A stretch of DNA of 64,000 nucleotides from Elusimicrobiota bacterium (GCA_022709755.1 JAKLIF010000001.1:444661-508660), one strand, 5' to 3'. Shown: positions 35,819-48,200, counted from the first letter of the stretch. Notes: generated from the letters alone by a model not told the origin. Numbers and translations are program-made.

Positions 35819-37027
35819 ATGACATTAGTCCGCCCACGAAACCTTCACACTTGGGGATGGAACATTCTCCGCCTCGCCCTTCCCCTGGCCATCCTCGTCC
35901 ACCCTCTGCTGTGCTGCAGTTTCATCACCCCCGTTTCATTCGGAATCGTCTTCCTTTTCTTCGCGATCCTCTTCAGCCGCGTATCCTTCCGCCACTCCCT
36001 CCTCATCGCCACCTCCATCCTCCTCGGGACTTATCTCTCTTATGGGTTTTTCTCCCGTCTCGACCGAGACAGAACCGACGGGGGTTTTTTCCGCGATTAC
36101 GAACCCATGCTCAGCAGCGAGGACAACGGCCTCGTATCCAGGTTCAAACCCAACACCACCGCCGACATCCCCATCCTCCACGGCGATTCGTTGATGAACG
36201 CATGGTTCAGGGAGATCATCCCCCAACGGCACGCGGTCCACTGGAAAACGGACTCGCTCGGTTTCAGGAACAACGCGGAATACCGCGGGGAGAAATACAT
36301 TTTAGTCGGCGATTCGTTCGTCGCGGGATCGGGGTGCACCCAGTCCGACACCCTGCGGGAGCAACTGCGCCGACGGGGCCTCTCTTCCTACTCCGTGGCG
36401 TTCCCCTTCGGGATCGGCGGCTATGCGCGTCTTTACGAATTTTTCGCGGAGAGACATCCCGGTGACCATAAAATCCTGTTGTTCATCTACGAGGGGAACG
36501 ATTTTCCCGTTTTCAAGATAAATCTATTTTCAAGCATCCGGAGACGTCTTGGAAATTGGAACATCTTCTCATTTACCGCCCATCTCCATTATCAGGTCAG
36601 GACCAACGCATCCACCTATCGCGGACTGCTAACCGTCGGAAGCAGGATCCTGGCGACCCCCATCCATGAAGTGACCCTCCGGAAAGAATACCGGTTCCCA
36701 AAGATGGTGATCCAGGCGTTGGACCGGTTGAAGGCTTCGACAACGCACGTCTTTTTCATCCCTGAAAAATACCGAGTCTATTATCCACTCTCGGACCAGG
36801 CGTCACTCCCACTCCCCAACGCCCAATGGGAAGCCCTCCGGGCCTTTTGTCTCCAGGAAAACCTTCCGTGCACCAACCTGACAGACCCGATGATCGCGGA
36901 ATCCAGGGAACTGCTCAAAAAGAATCTATTCACCTATTGGAGTGACGACTCCCACTGGACAAAGCATGGCATCGCCGTCGCCGCCCGGATCATCGACGAA
37001 AAGATCCGATCGGGAGAGATCCGATGA
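35819..37027 (+). CDS. Membrane-anchored SGNH hydrolase-like protein
   Basis: The 402-residue protein from the ATG at 35819 has two or three hydrophobic helices in the first 75 residues. A soluble domain follows with SGNH/GDSL-family marks: the nucleophile block YILVGDSFVAGSGCTQSDTL (Ser in GDSF), a Gly-rich GIGGYARLYEF and an Asp...His pair in DDSHWTKHGIAVAA near the C-terminus. This resembles proteins of the AlgX/AlgJ or DltD type that add or remove acyl groups on extracellular polysaccharide. The substrate is unknown. Its stop overlaps the start of the radical SAM gene (4 bp), indicating coupling. The longer frame back to 35609 reads nadE out of frame and was dropped. Confidence 0.75.
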   Translation: MTLVRPRNLHTWGWNILRLALPLAILVHPLLCCSFITPVSFGIVFLFFAILFSRVSFRHSLLIATSILLGTYLSYGFFSRLDRDRTDGGFFRDYEPMLSSEDNGLVSRFKPNTTADIPILHGDSLMNAWFREIIPQRHAVHWKTDSLGFRNNAEYRGEKYILVGDSFVAGSGCTQSDTLREQLRRRGLSSYSVAFPFGIGGYARLYEFFAERHPGDHKILLFIYEGNDFPVFKINLFSSIRRRLGNWNIFSFTAHLHYQVRTNASTYRGLLTVGSRILATPIHEVTLRKEYRFPKMVIQALDRLKASTTHVFFIPEKYRVYYPLSDQASLPLPNAQWEALRAFCLQENLPCTNLTDPMIAESRELLKKNLFTYWSDDSHWTKHGIAVAARIIDEKIRSGEIR

Positions 37028-38766
37028 GCGGGTCAGTCCCCCTTTCTCCAAAACCCGATGTCCTGCTGATCCGGCCCCCGCGCCGGAAATTCATGGACCC
37101 GGACCGGGCCTTCCTCCCCTTTTCCGACCGGTCGTATCCCCTGGGGCTCCTCTCCCTGGCCGGCGCCCTGCGGCAAAACGGCATATCCGTCGGGCTCCTT
37201 GACACCTGGACCGACCCCCATGTTTCCCGCATCCCTCTTCCCCGGTCCTTGTCCTATCTGGATCAATACGCCGATCTCCATTACTGCCCCTCGCCCGTGC
37301 GCTATTACCACGCGGGCACCCCGTTCGACGCCTTGGGCCTTTTCTTCAAGACCAACCGGTTCCGGATCGTCGGGATCTCGTCCCTTTTCACCGGTTACCA
37401 TCCCGAAGCCTTGATCACCGCCCGGATCATCAAATCCGTCTCCCCCCACACCACGGTGGTCATGGGCGGAGGAGCCGTCACGGTATCACCCGAAGAGACT
37501 CTGTCATCCCCTTTCGTGGACTCGATCGTGTCGGGCGAAGGTGAATCGGTATTCCCGCCGATGGTCAAGGCCTATCTCTCGGGAAAACCCGATCGGGTGC
37601 GGGACCTGCCGGGGATCGGATACAAACGAGGCGGACGCCCGGTCCTGACGCCTCGCCGTCAACCGCCCTCCGCGTTGGACCAACTCCCCCGGCCGGCTCA
37701 CGACCTGATCTCTCCCACGCAATACCTCACCGGGAGAAGAACCCGCGCCGTGCCCTACGCCACACTCATGACAAGCCGCGGATGCCCGCACCGTTGCGAT
37801 TTCTGCAGCATCCATCTGACCATGGGGCACTCTTATCGAGCGCATTCTCCCCGGCGGGTCATGGAAGAGATTTCCGCCCTTGTTCATCGGGGAATCCGCG
37901 TTTTCCACATCGAGGACGATAATTTCGCCTATGACGTTCCGCGCGCCAAAGAAATCCTCCGGCGGATCATCCGGCATTTTGGGGAGAAGCGCCTCCTCTT
38001 TCGATGCCCCAATGGGATGACGGCCCTCTCCCTCGCCAGCGATCCGGAACTGGCGGGACTGATGAGCCGGGCCGGGTTCGATACGATCACCCTCTCGTTG
38101 GAAAGCCGCGACCCCGCCGTCCGGCGGCTCATGAAAAAACCCGGGACCGTCTCCCATTTCGACGAAGCGGTCCGACGGTGCCGGCACGCCCGGCTCAAGG
38201 TCATCACCTACACCATGCTCGGACTCCCCTACTCCTCCTGGAAAAGCGATTCCCTGACTCAACTCTATTGCCTCTCGGCGCCAGGACAATCCAACACCCC
38301 CATTATGTACTACCCCATCCCCGGAACCGCCCAATACCAAACATGCCTGAAGAACCGATGGATCCGCCCGGGAGCTCGTTATTGGGGACGTCTGAGGAGT
38401 GAATGTTGCCCCGTCTCGCGGCCCGGTTACACGCGTCGCGATCTGCTCAGCTTGTTCAATCTCTCGATGATTTTTCAACAGGTGCGGACGCGTGATCATC
38501 AATCGTCCGGATGGCCCCTGAAATCCAGGATTCATTCGCTCGTCGCTCGGCCTTACCGGCACCGCTCTTTGCCCGGCCAAAAGCTCCGATTCTACGCTAA
38601 AGGCGCCCCCTCCATCATCCCCCTCCTCCAAGCAACCCATTTCATTCTCCACCGAGAACTCCTCTCCGTCACGCAGAAAACACCCCGGGCCGTCACTTTT
38701 AAGATCGCAAAAGCATCAAAACGAGTGATCGACTATTTCCATTTACATCTCCTAAAATCAAAGTAG
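37024..38766 (+). CDS. B12-binding-like radical SAM protein
   Basis: A 580-residue radical SAM enzyme. The N-terminal 200 residues form a Rossmann-like domain of the cobalamin-binding type (LLIRPPRRKF, then SYPLGLLSLAGALRQNGISV and VVMGGGAVTVSPEETL). I do not see the classic DxHxxG cobalamin-ligand motif, so cobalamin may bind base-off without it or not at all. The radical SAM core has the 4Fe-4S cysteines in SRGCPHRCDFCSI (C-x3-C-x2-C), followed by FHIEDDNFAY and ITLSLESRDPAVRRLM. The C-terminal part of about 150 residues contains a further Cys (SECCPVS). Members methylate or rearrange lipids, hopanoids or natural products. It is coupled to the SGNH-like gene. Confidence 0.82.
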   Translation: MSGSVPLSPKPDVLLIRPPRRKFMDPDRAFLPFSDRSYPLGLLSLAGALRQNGISVGLLDTWTDPHVSRIPLPRSLSYLDQYADLHYCPSPVRYYHAGTPFDALGLFFKTNRFRIVGISSLFTGYHPEALITARIIKSVSPHTTVVMGGGAVTVSPEETLSSPFVDSIVSGEGESVFPPMVKAYLSGKPDRVRDLPGIGYKRGGRPVLTPRRQPPSALDQLPRPAHDLISPTQYLTGRRTRAVPYATLMTSRGCPHRCDFCSIHLTMGHSYRAHSPRRVMEEISALVHRGIRVFHIEDDNFAYDVPRAKEILRRIIRHFGEKRLLFRCPNGMTALSLASDPELAGLMSRAGFDTITLSLESRDPAVRRLMKKPGTVSHFDEAVRRCRHARLKVITYTMLGLPYSSWKSDSLTQLYCLSAPGQSNTPIMYYPIPGTAQYQTCLKNRWIRPGARYWGRLRSECCPVSRPGYTRRDLLSLFNLSMIFQQVRTRDHQSSGWPLKSRIHSLVARPYRHRSLPGQKLRFYAKGAPSIIPLLQATHFILHRELLSVTQKTPRAVTFKIAKASKRVIDYFHLHLLKSK

Positions 38767-38770
38767 AAAC

Positions 38771-38794
38771 AGATAGCTATTTATATCTATTTTT
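38771..38794 (+). terminator. Weak possible terminator after radical SAM gene
   Basis: Five bases AGATA can pair with TATCT eight bases later, followed by ATTTTT. It lies 5 bp after the stop codon. The stem is AT-only and short, so it would be a poor intrinsic terminator. Confidence 0.25.
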
Positions 38795-39003
38795 AGAACG
38801 TATTTGTATATTCTATAATGCGGTCTTTTTGTCCTCATTTAAAAGATTACAACTCATATAAAAGCATCTGTGTGGTCATATTGTCACCACTCTACATTCC
38901 AGGCAAACCAGTTTATATGTTCCGGGAATCAATGTAACCGGATCAATCAATTTATGTGCCTATCCCGACCCGGGGTAATTTACAAGTTATTTACAAATTC
39001 TTC
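38795..39003. other. AT-rich gap upstream of giant gene promoter
   Basis: About 210 bp, much richer in A and T than the flanking genes, with no credible ORF or clear repeat. Together with the promoter and leader that follow, it makes the longest gap in the window (413 bp). Confidence 0.5.
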
Positions 39004-39032
39004 TTGAAAAATACCCCCTTCTCTGTTACACT
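39004..39032 (+). promoter_or_regulatory. Sigma70-like promoter for the giant gene
   Basis: TTGAAA at 39004-39009 is followed after exactly 17 bp by TACACT at 39027-39032. Both hexamers are close to consensus, and the site lies in an AT-rich gap. Transcription would begin near 39039 and leave a leader of about 140 nt before the GTG start at 39180. Confidence 0.55.
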
Positions 39033-39179
39033 TGGACCGAGGGAATGACCGCCTGATATACCGGGCAAAAACGATCCATAAACAAGCCAACTCTTAGGGA
39101 GAGAGGGTTTGTCAAAGCAAGCATGCTTCGCCGTGCGATTGGGCATGCCCTTAGTAGCTATGGCAAATAGTGTCCATTT
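39033..39179 (+). promoter_or_regulatory. Long, potentially structured 5' leader of giant gene
   Basis: The leader can fold into several helices. An outer pairing joins TGGAC (39033-39037) with GTCCA (39172-39176). A strong hairpin around 39080-39115 has ACAAGCC against GGGTTTGT and an inner CTCT/AGAG. GCATGC repeats near 39123 and 39143 can pair. A small CTAT/ATAG hairpin sits just before the start codon. I found no match to a riboswitch consensus I know, and no Shine-Dalgarno sequence is apparent near the GTG. Confidence 0.4.
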
Positions 39180-39272
39180 GTGACTAATTCATATAAAAAG
39201 ACTCCATATTGGGTAAGGACCTTTTCCGTCTTTCTGGCGGGGATGTTCTTTACTACCCAAGTCATCGGATCC
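39180..39272 (+). other. Giant protein: N-terminal signal peptide (residues 1-31)
   Basis: A basic n-region (Lys6, Lys7, Arg13) is followed by a hydrophobic core FSVFLAGMFFTTQVIG and a small-residue site (GS). This indicates Sec export or N-terminal anchoring, so the N-terminal part is predicted to be outside the cytoplasm. Confidence 0.75.
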
Positions 39273-42200
39273 ACCCAAATAGAGAAAAGCCTTTGGGAGC
39301 AACGGCGCGCGGCGATTCAAAAACAGAATCAAAAAAATTCCGCCACCGCCACAATGGGCGATTGGCCTCTCTCTCCGCACGAACTGAAATCATCCATTTC
39401 AGACCAACAACTCAAACTGCTCGCCCAATTACCGGGAACAGCCCCTCTCCTCGACATCCAACTCCCCAATTCCATATCCCTCCCGACCCGGGTCACACAA
39501 TCTCTCTCCGCCCTTTCTCCCGTGGATCATCCCGCCCCGGCGGAAGCTGCTCAGAACAGACCGTTCCTCCCGAACTGGCTGAACACGCTGATACTCCCCT
39601 ATGGGACTGTGAAAGAATTTTATCCCGCGGCCAAACCGGGGGCCCCTCTCGTCGTCCACATTCAGGATGCGCACGAACACTATGAGGCCCAGAAGAACAT
39701 GGCCTCCATCATCCAGGGTCTCCTGGAGGAGCGCGGCGTCAGCTTGATCGGATTAGAGGGGGCCGTCGGCGGTTTTGCGCTCGCCCCCTACCGCCGGTTC
39801 CCCGACAAGAAGATCACGCAGGACGTGGCCGACTATTTCCTCCGTGAGGGTTTTATGGGTGGACCGGAAACCGTGGGTTGGCTGTCCGGAAAAGAACCGG
39901 TCCTCTGGGGAGTGGAATCCCCGGAACCCTATCTGGCGAACATCCAGTCCTTCAAAGACGCCCTGCCCCTCCAAGACAGCCTAAAGGACATCCTCCGAGA
40001 CTTCGATCGACGCACCGATACGCTCAAGTCGTCGGTCTATTCCTACGAGCTGAAAGATTTCGATGAAAAACAAACCCGATTCCATTCCGGACAACTGGGA
40101 TTGGCGGCCTATGTCCGCCATTTGGCCTCCCGAAGACAGGTGTCCCCCTCGACCCTCCCGAACCTATCCCTATTCATCACCGCGCTTGACTTGGAGTCCA
40201 AACTGGATTTTTCCCAAGTCGAAAAAGAACGGTTGCGCCTTGTGGAGCTCATGGCGGAGACACTGTCTGAATCCCAACTCTCCTCGCTCGTCGAGAAAAG
40301 CCTTCTCTATCGGATGGGGCACCTTTCCTACGGCACTTATCATCTATATCTCAAGGATCTCTGCAAGACCCATTCCATCCGGCTGGACCAGTTCGGGCAG
40401 CTGTCGGTCTATATCGATTATGTCCTGACGGCCGAGCGAATCCAGACAGCCCGGCTATCGGACGAGATCGGACAATTGGAAGACCTCATTCAACAACCGC
40501 TCATACAAAACGACGCTCAACGGACGCTGCGTTCCATCACCGTCGATATTTGCCTGTTGAAGAAGCTGTCTGAATTCGTGATGGCGCCGGAAGACTGGAG
40601 AATCTATGAGCGGGACCGGGAACGAATACTCCAAACGGGGACACGCTTGGAGGAACTGGGGCGGCAGATCGGATCCCCGATGCCCCCCCGGCCCTCCGAT
40701 GCCCTTTCCGGACTCATCACCCCGTTCGAACAATTCTGCTCGGTGGCCATGCGCCGGAACGACATCCTCCTCTCAAACCTCCTCCAGAAGATGGAATCCG
40801 GAAAACATCGGGCGGCCATCCTGGTCGCCGGCGGATTCCACACCGACGGGCTGGCGCGGCTCATGCGCGACAGGGACGTCTCCTACATGGTCATCACCCC
40901 GAAAATCAAGGCCCTGGAGAAAGGAAAACATTACCTGGACCTCTTCTCCCGGGAAAAGACGGGACTCGAAAAAATGTTCTCCGGGGAACGGATCGGACTG
41001 AAATCCCCCATCGTCGGAACGGGAGCCCTCTGGGAACCCGCGGGATATTCCGGCGACTGGAAAGGCCGCTTCTTCTCTTCCCTCTGCACGTTCCTCTGGA
41101 TGACGTCCCGCAAAGAAGGCCGGCTGCCGGCTGACGTCGGCGATATTCTGAAATCAGTCCCGGGAGTGGAATCCCTCGAGATCTCAGAACCTTTGGAGAC
41201 CCTGGCGTTCGTCAATTCGATGGAGCTCCAGATCCGCGCCAAGTTACGGCGCGCTGGAAAGGCCGGGATCCAGGAAGTGACGGAGACCATCCCCGTGCGC
41301 ATCCTGGCGACGCGGAAGGAGAACGCGGACACGTTCAAGTCCAGCGCTGAATACAAAAAGTTCGCGAAAAAATATTTTGTGGCCGCGGAAGGGATCGTGG
41401 GCGATTTCCATGTCTCACTGGCCCGCTCGAAACCCGATCTCTTCGTGAGAACGGGGTGGGCCCTGGCCGATGGTGTCAAATTCATCATCGCCCGGATAAA
41501 ACCGCTCCTCCATCGGTTTCAACAATTCAAGGTTCCCACCGCCATCAAACGGCAGGCCTCCACGGCCGTTCAATCCACGAGAAAAGCCCTCTTTACGTTC
41601 CTGTTCGCCACGTTCTTCCTCATCCTCCCGGCCTCCCTCTATTCCCAATCCCGTCTGGATATTTCATGGCCCAAAGCCCGGATCGGCTATTACCTGGACA
41701 AGGATCCTTTCGGGACCAACATGGGGTTGGCCCCCCAACTCAACTTCAAGGATATCGGTTTGAAACTCTGGGGAGCGGATGTTCTGAATTTAGAGAAGGG
41801 CGACATCATCTTCAAGATCGGGGAACTCCGGGGGCCCCAGGACAATTCCTCTCTCAACAAGAGCCCTTACGGCACCATCGAACTGAGCACGGATGGACGC
41901 CTGTTCAAGCGCATCCACTTTTCATTCGACGTAAACACGTCCCGCGTCGAACTCAGGTTCGATGAGCCATACACCGATGAAACGGCGATGCTCTACTCCG
42001 CCACGTCCAACGTCGGGATCCCGTTCAATTGGGAAAAGTTCTCCCTGGCCGTCGGCGTCGCCCTCAACGGATTGGCCTATCAGCAATCAGGAACCTGGAC
42101 CACAGGGACCGCCGATGTGGCCCCCGGTCTCCTGTTCATCTACCGTCCCTCCAAGGGCGACCAGGTCAAACTGTGGGCCACGCAACGAACGAGCTTTCAC

Positions 42201-45200
42201 GAGCGGAACGTTCAAAACGCCTTCCGATGGATGCTTTATCCCTCACGGACCGTTCTGGGAACCGGCTACTCTAAAAATTTCAGAACGTTTGACCTCTCCA
42301 CCAGCGCGCAGTATTCCATGGCCCCGACCGACAATGAGCTCAACCTCCGCGCGCAGGTCCAAATGCGCTCTCTCGCCCCTTTCGTCGACTATACCCTGAA
42401 ATCCAGCAAGAATCCAGTCATCCCGAATGAAGAGTCGATGACGGCCGGATTGACGTGGATCCCGGAGGCGCTGTCACAGAATCTGCAACTCAGCCTGTTC
42501 GGGCAGAGCGTCAAAAAGGCGTGGCCGGGAGACACGGGGACACTCAAAGACAGGATGGTCGGGATGAAGATCGTCGTGAAATTCCCCTCCAAGCGCTCCC
42601 ATCCGGGGCCAGAGGAAAGAACCGCCGCCTATTTCCCAGACGCGGAGAATGCCACCCAAGACACCATTGTCAAACAATCGGTCTGGACCTCCCCCGAAGC
42701 CGTGATGGTCCGGACTTCGGCCCCCGACACCATCCGGAACTCTACCCTGCCCGAATTCATGGCGTGGGGTCAATCCCTCTCGACGGAAGACAAACTCTGG
42801 TTACTGGCCTATCTGGGGGGTCGTCTGGGCTCCTATCATTACAACTACGACCAAGTGGGGGAGATGCACGAAACGATCATCGACACGATCGGGGACGAGG
42901 CGATCTACCAGGATATCCGAACGAGCCTCCTGAACGCGGATTCCACCATTCAGAACACGGTCTGCCGCGGCATGCACCGTTTCATCTCTCATCTCGCCAG
43001 CCAATGGGGAATGCAGTCCTACACACTGGGCGTTCGCACCAGCGAGACCGGGACCCATCTCATCTCCGCCGTCAAATCAGGCGGCCAACTCTACCTCATT
43101 GATTACGGCGGGCTGACCCCGACGGGCACGGACAATATCATCGAAGCGGCTCAGATGTACCAGAACACGAAGCGATGGTTCATGCCCCGCTACGAACTCT
43201 ATGACGCCGAGGGCAGATGGTTGACGACCCTGGTTTCCCCTGAAGGCGAGACCCTCGAGAGACTCCTGACCACCGGAGAAGGACGGCTGACCGAAGACAT
43301 CTTGAAAGGTTTTCTGGAAGAGGTCATCATGGAGACGAAGAAACCGGTGAAACCGTCCGAATCCATGGAGGGCCCCTCCGTCTATGGCGCCGTGAGTTGG
43401 TGGCCTCACATGAACAGGTTGGCCCAGGCCGTCACGCTATCCCTCGATACGATGCACCTGAAACCGCTCGAACGGCTGTGGAACGACACCATCCGGGTTT
43501 TGGATATCGGCAAGGTCGCCGCGGGAGACATCGACGGATTGGTCGCCGCGCTCAAAAACCGCGGAAAGGCGTTCCTCCTGCCGTTCTCGGTCATGGCCCG
43601 CCTGTTGACGGTGGTGACCCCTCTTCTCGCGTCCGTCGACGTATCGTTCGTCGGAGCCAAGGAGAACCCCTATCGGACGGACATGAAACGGGCCGTCCGC
43701 CTCATGAAAAGTTCGTTCGGGATCGACCTCCCGCTCCAAAAGATCCATCTCGTCCGCGCCCCTCCGAAAGCGACGCCGCCGGTCACCTGGACCACCGACG
43801 GGCACGTGGTCATCAGCGAAGCCGCCGTCCTTCAATGGCAAGCCGAAGGACGGGACCTCCCGAAAACTTTTGCGCAGACCCTGATCCACGAGATGGCCGA
43901 ACACTCTTTGGTGACGCGCACCGTCGGTTCCCTCGACCGAGCCAAATTACAGGAGTTCCACGATCAAGTCAACACCCACTTCAACCTCTCTTCCCTCAAC
44001 ACCACCCGCGTCATCAATATGTCCGAACTCCCCGACGGCCCTCATTTTGACAGGAAAGACAAATATTCCTCGGACAAAGAGCATCCGGACTACATCAATT
44101 ACTCCGAAGCCCTCGAAATATTCAACGCGACGCGGGACTTGGTCCAGAGAGGGAACGCGATCGACACCCTCGTCATCACCTCCCCTTACAACGCGCAACT
44201 GAAGATGATCGCCTCCGTTTTTCGGAAGAACGGACACCCCCTCCCCGAACTAAAACTCATGTCTCAATTCGCGCAACCGGGTGCAAAAGCTGAAACCGGA
44301 AAAATCGTTTTGATCTCCACCGTGAGGAGCACGGCCGGCATTCTGGAGGGTTTCCGCCACATTCCCAAGAACTGGCTCGTGCGGTGGCGATACGACGCGG
44401 CCCAAACGGAACATCCCGACAAGCCCGACCTGGTCTTTCAGAAGGGGGCGGATTTCAACATCCGGCAGAGCGCGGACGGACAGCGATATTACATCCGACG
44501 GCTGGTTTGGAACCGGCCCGGAGAACAACGATGGCGAACCCTCCGTGTGGACCGGTTCGACCTTATGAACAACTTGGAGATCATGCGCGGGCGTGCGGGG
44601 TGGAAAAAGATGACCGCGGACGAGATCGCCAAACTGAACGGCGAACATGCCGTCCGGGTCGAGGATTATGCCGGATTGGAACAAGCGCTGAAGACGGCGA
44701 AACAACCCATCATGATCGGCAATATGGCCACCCTGACGGCCCATCCTGAATTGGCGAAGATCCTGAACCCCGTCATTTCGCCGATGAACACACAGCTCAT
44801 GTCCCCGGAAACCATCCGATTCGTCCAAGCCGCGATGCCGGACATCCGGATCCCCGCCGCGCCCCCGGTGACGTTCCTGGAAACCAATCCCGTCATCGGA
44901 GTCAAAGACAAGAGGATCATCAAGGACCTGCAGTCCCTGGAGCCAGCCTTCATCAAGGAATTCCCGGGGATTCTCAGGCTCATCCATAAAACATTCGGAC
45001 CCGAAGCCGCCGCCAACGTCCATTCGAAGATTGCCGAAATAAGCCGGTACGAATACGCACGGAGAGCCAGGGCTTCCCAAAACTTTCAAAGCGCCCTCTA
45101 CCTGCTCACCCGCTACAGCAGTCATCTCCTGTTCGACAACCGGACCAAGACGGAACTGCTCGCTTCTCTCTTGGCGGTCTCCCCGGAAACTGGATACGCG

Positions 45201-48200
45201 GAATGGGTCCAGACCCTTCTGATCCCGCCACTGAAAAACAGCCTTTCGACGTGGGGGGTTTCATCGTTGGAGATGTCGGACCAGGACATCCTCGTCCGGG
45301 CGCTGGTCGGGATCACCTTCCAAGACAAGTATTTCGTGCCCTCCCAAAAAGAATTCCAGCGGGTCAAAACGATCCTCAAGAACCAGACGATCGATTCCGA
45401 CAATACCGACGAATTTCTCTTAGGACTCATCTATGCGGATTCCCTCCGATTCTTCTCCTCGGATTATATCGCGCGAATCCCCAAAGACCTGATCAAGAAC
45501 CACCGCATCGATCAATACGGTTCCGACTCCATGTGGAACGGAGGGAGCTTCATCTCGCCGAGCCATTACAATTCCAAGGTGCACGCCACCGGATCGATCT
45601 TCGCCATCCCCGCGGAGATGGGTCACCTCTACGACTGGATGATCCGCGAAAAACATGGGCTCACGTTCGACTCGGAAGCCGAGTACTACAACGTGGAACT
45701 GTTCGACCGCTTCAGCGTGCTGATGTCCCGGAAAGAATGGCCTTGGCTGACTTTCAACGATGTGGAACAGTATGTCGAGCGGATGATCCGGGTGGCCGAA
45801 GAGCTCGTCCGCCATCCGGAAGTTTGGAAACGACATGAGGACCTGATGAAGAGCGTTTTCCTCGTCTCGTCGTGGAGTGGCCGAGAGCCCGTGCAAAGTC
45901 TGATCGATAAACTGGCGGCGGGGCAGAATGAAGAAGTCTTACGGGGCCTCAGCGACTCCGAACTCTATTCGCTGGGCAAACTGGTCTTCGCCGAGGCCTC
46001 CTTCGGGCGATCCGAATCCGCCGGATTCCGGAGCGTGGCGGATGCCCGTGATTTTCTGAAGAGGATCGAGTCCCTGGGAACCGATCTCCCATCGTTCGAG
46101 CGGGAAATCGACAATGCCGTCGGCATCTATGCCATGCAATACGCCGCCGAACCTCAGCTGCGTGATGTCATCATGCCCCACTACGCCTATCAACCCACAC
46201 AACACGATCACGCTGAACGTCTCTCAGCGGAATTTGCCATTCGCATCACCCGGTTGTTGACACAATTGAATGCGCCGCTCAAGATACAACCTCACATCCT
46301 GTCGAAAGCCATCGAATATGTGGACGTCCGGATTCCCTGGAAATGGACACAGGAAGGGATTGAAGATTGGGAATCGGCCCTCTCGATCATCCGGACGATC
46401 GACGGCGTGCTGATCTCCCGATGGATGGATGAATTGAAAAACGAGGGACTCATCGAAGAGGGGCCGTCGTTGCCGGCTCCCGCCGTCGGCCGGAACGTCT
46501 TCGCTATCTTCTCCGGTATCATCAAGATCGCTCCGTTGGCCATCCTCTTAAAACCCCTTCAGGATTTCATGACGGAAAAACGGATGACCGGCCCCTGGGT
46601 GAAATTGATCCGAATCCTATCCCATCCTTTCCTCGGTGCCAACATATGGGAAGAAGGCCTGTTCCGCGGATTGGCCCTGGGACTGGGAGGCGTGACGCTG
46701 GGAAGTCTCCTATCGGTGTCCGGACTCCTATTGACACTCGGAGTCAGCGTGATCGGTTTCGCCGTCGCCCACGTCATCGCCGTCTGGATGGTGCGGGCCT
46801 ACAGACATTGGGCCTTGGGAGAACAGATCCGGATCGTCTCCCCCGACAGCCTCACCCATTTCGTCTCCAAACTTTCCCCCGCATTACTCCTCACATCCAT
46901 CTATTTACTCGGCACGCTCATCAATCCGTTCTTCGCCCTGGGATTATCGGTCCTCTCCCACGGAGTCTATAATTCCATCATCGCCGGCAGGACCGCTCAA
47001 CGGCCGGCCCTCCTGATCGAGGTGCTCGATCAGCCCGGATTCAAGTATACCAACCCCGGCGGATTCATCAGCCTCGACGGCAAACGATATCTGATCGCTC
47101 GTCGGAATCAGCGCAATGCCGACATGTCCACCGAAGCAGCCAAAGCGTCCGACATTGTCATGCTGGAAGATCTCGGTCACAATCAGTTCCGTGACGTAAA
47201 AACGATTCTACGAAGTGAATCGGCAGCCAGCCGTTTCGTCGAGGACCCGCGTGTCGTTTTAAATGGGAAAGGCCTTACCTTCACACGGGTGACGAAAACC
47301 GGCTATCAAAGCGCCTTCATCTATTTATCTCCCGATGGGACTCCCACCAGCAAAGAATATCTTCTCGGACCTAAAGGGGTGGCGTCCAAAAACGGTTATC
47401 TTTACGAAACACCGGACGGGAAAACAATGCTCGTTACCCGACAGGACGAAACAAGAAAAATCCAATTCTACCGGTTTTCCACCATTGAAGAAGCTCTGAC
47501 GGCCAGCGAACGCCTTGATGACAACGGATGGAAATCCGTCCTCGCGTCCGAATTGGGGCTTCCATCGCAAGGCATCTCAGGGAAACAGGGCGAACTGAAA
47601 CACATCGGATTCAACGGCATCCTGGGAGATGTGGCCATCATTCATTTTGGCCGAAGCGATGAACGTGGGAAATATTACGCGTCTGCCGCTATCAAACTGG
47701 ATGGAAATGGGCTGCCGACCGGAGAACCGGTCATTCTCGCGGAACCCGCCACCCACCTGCCCGCCGGGGATGTTCCGAACGTAACATATGCGACGGGTCT
47801 TCTCCGCCAGGGAGACTGGATCGAACTCTATGCAGGACATGACGATTCGGCGATCAGCTATCAAAAAATTCTTCTGCCGGGGTCTCTGAGGTCAACCCCG
47901 ACGCAACAGACAGGGACTCAAAAAGTATCCCTTCCATCCATTATCCACGACGGTTTAAGCCGCAGCACGGCCCCCGACGGCCTGCCGGCGCTGGATTTTC
48001 TGAGACGCGGCATCCGGGTCGTCCCGTCGGGACGCCTCCTCTTCCTCTCATCGCCCTGGAGGAAACAGAAGACCATGCCGAAAGCGCCGTTCTCCCGCGT
48101 CGTGCAAGACTTCGATCCGGCGCTGCACAATTTCAACAAGGCGTCGGACCAGATATTCTGGGAAGGCCCCTTCGCGGGACATTCCATCTCCCTCCTGCCC

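Noticed and set aside
39033-39179. Cyclic-di-GMP-type riboswitch in the giant gene leader
   Set aside because: A GGGCAAAAAC stretch and several hairpins prompted the idea, but the conserved core and spacing of the class I aptamer are not present.
39243-39245. ATG at 39243 as the start of the giant gene
   Set aside because: It would cut the signal peptide in its hydrophobic core; the GTG at 39180 gives a complete n-region and core.
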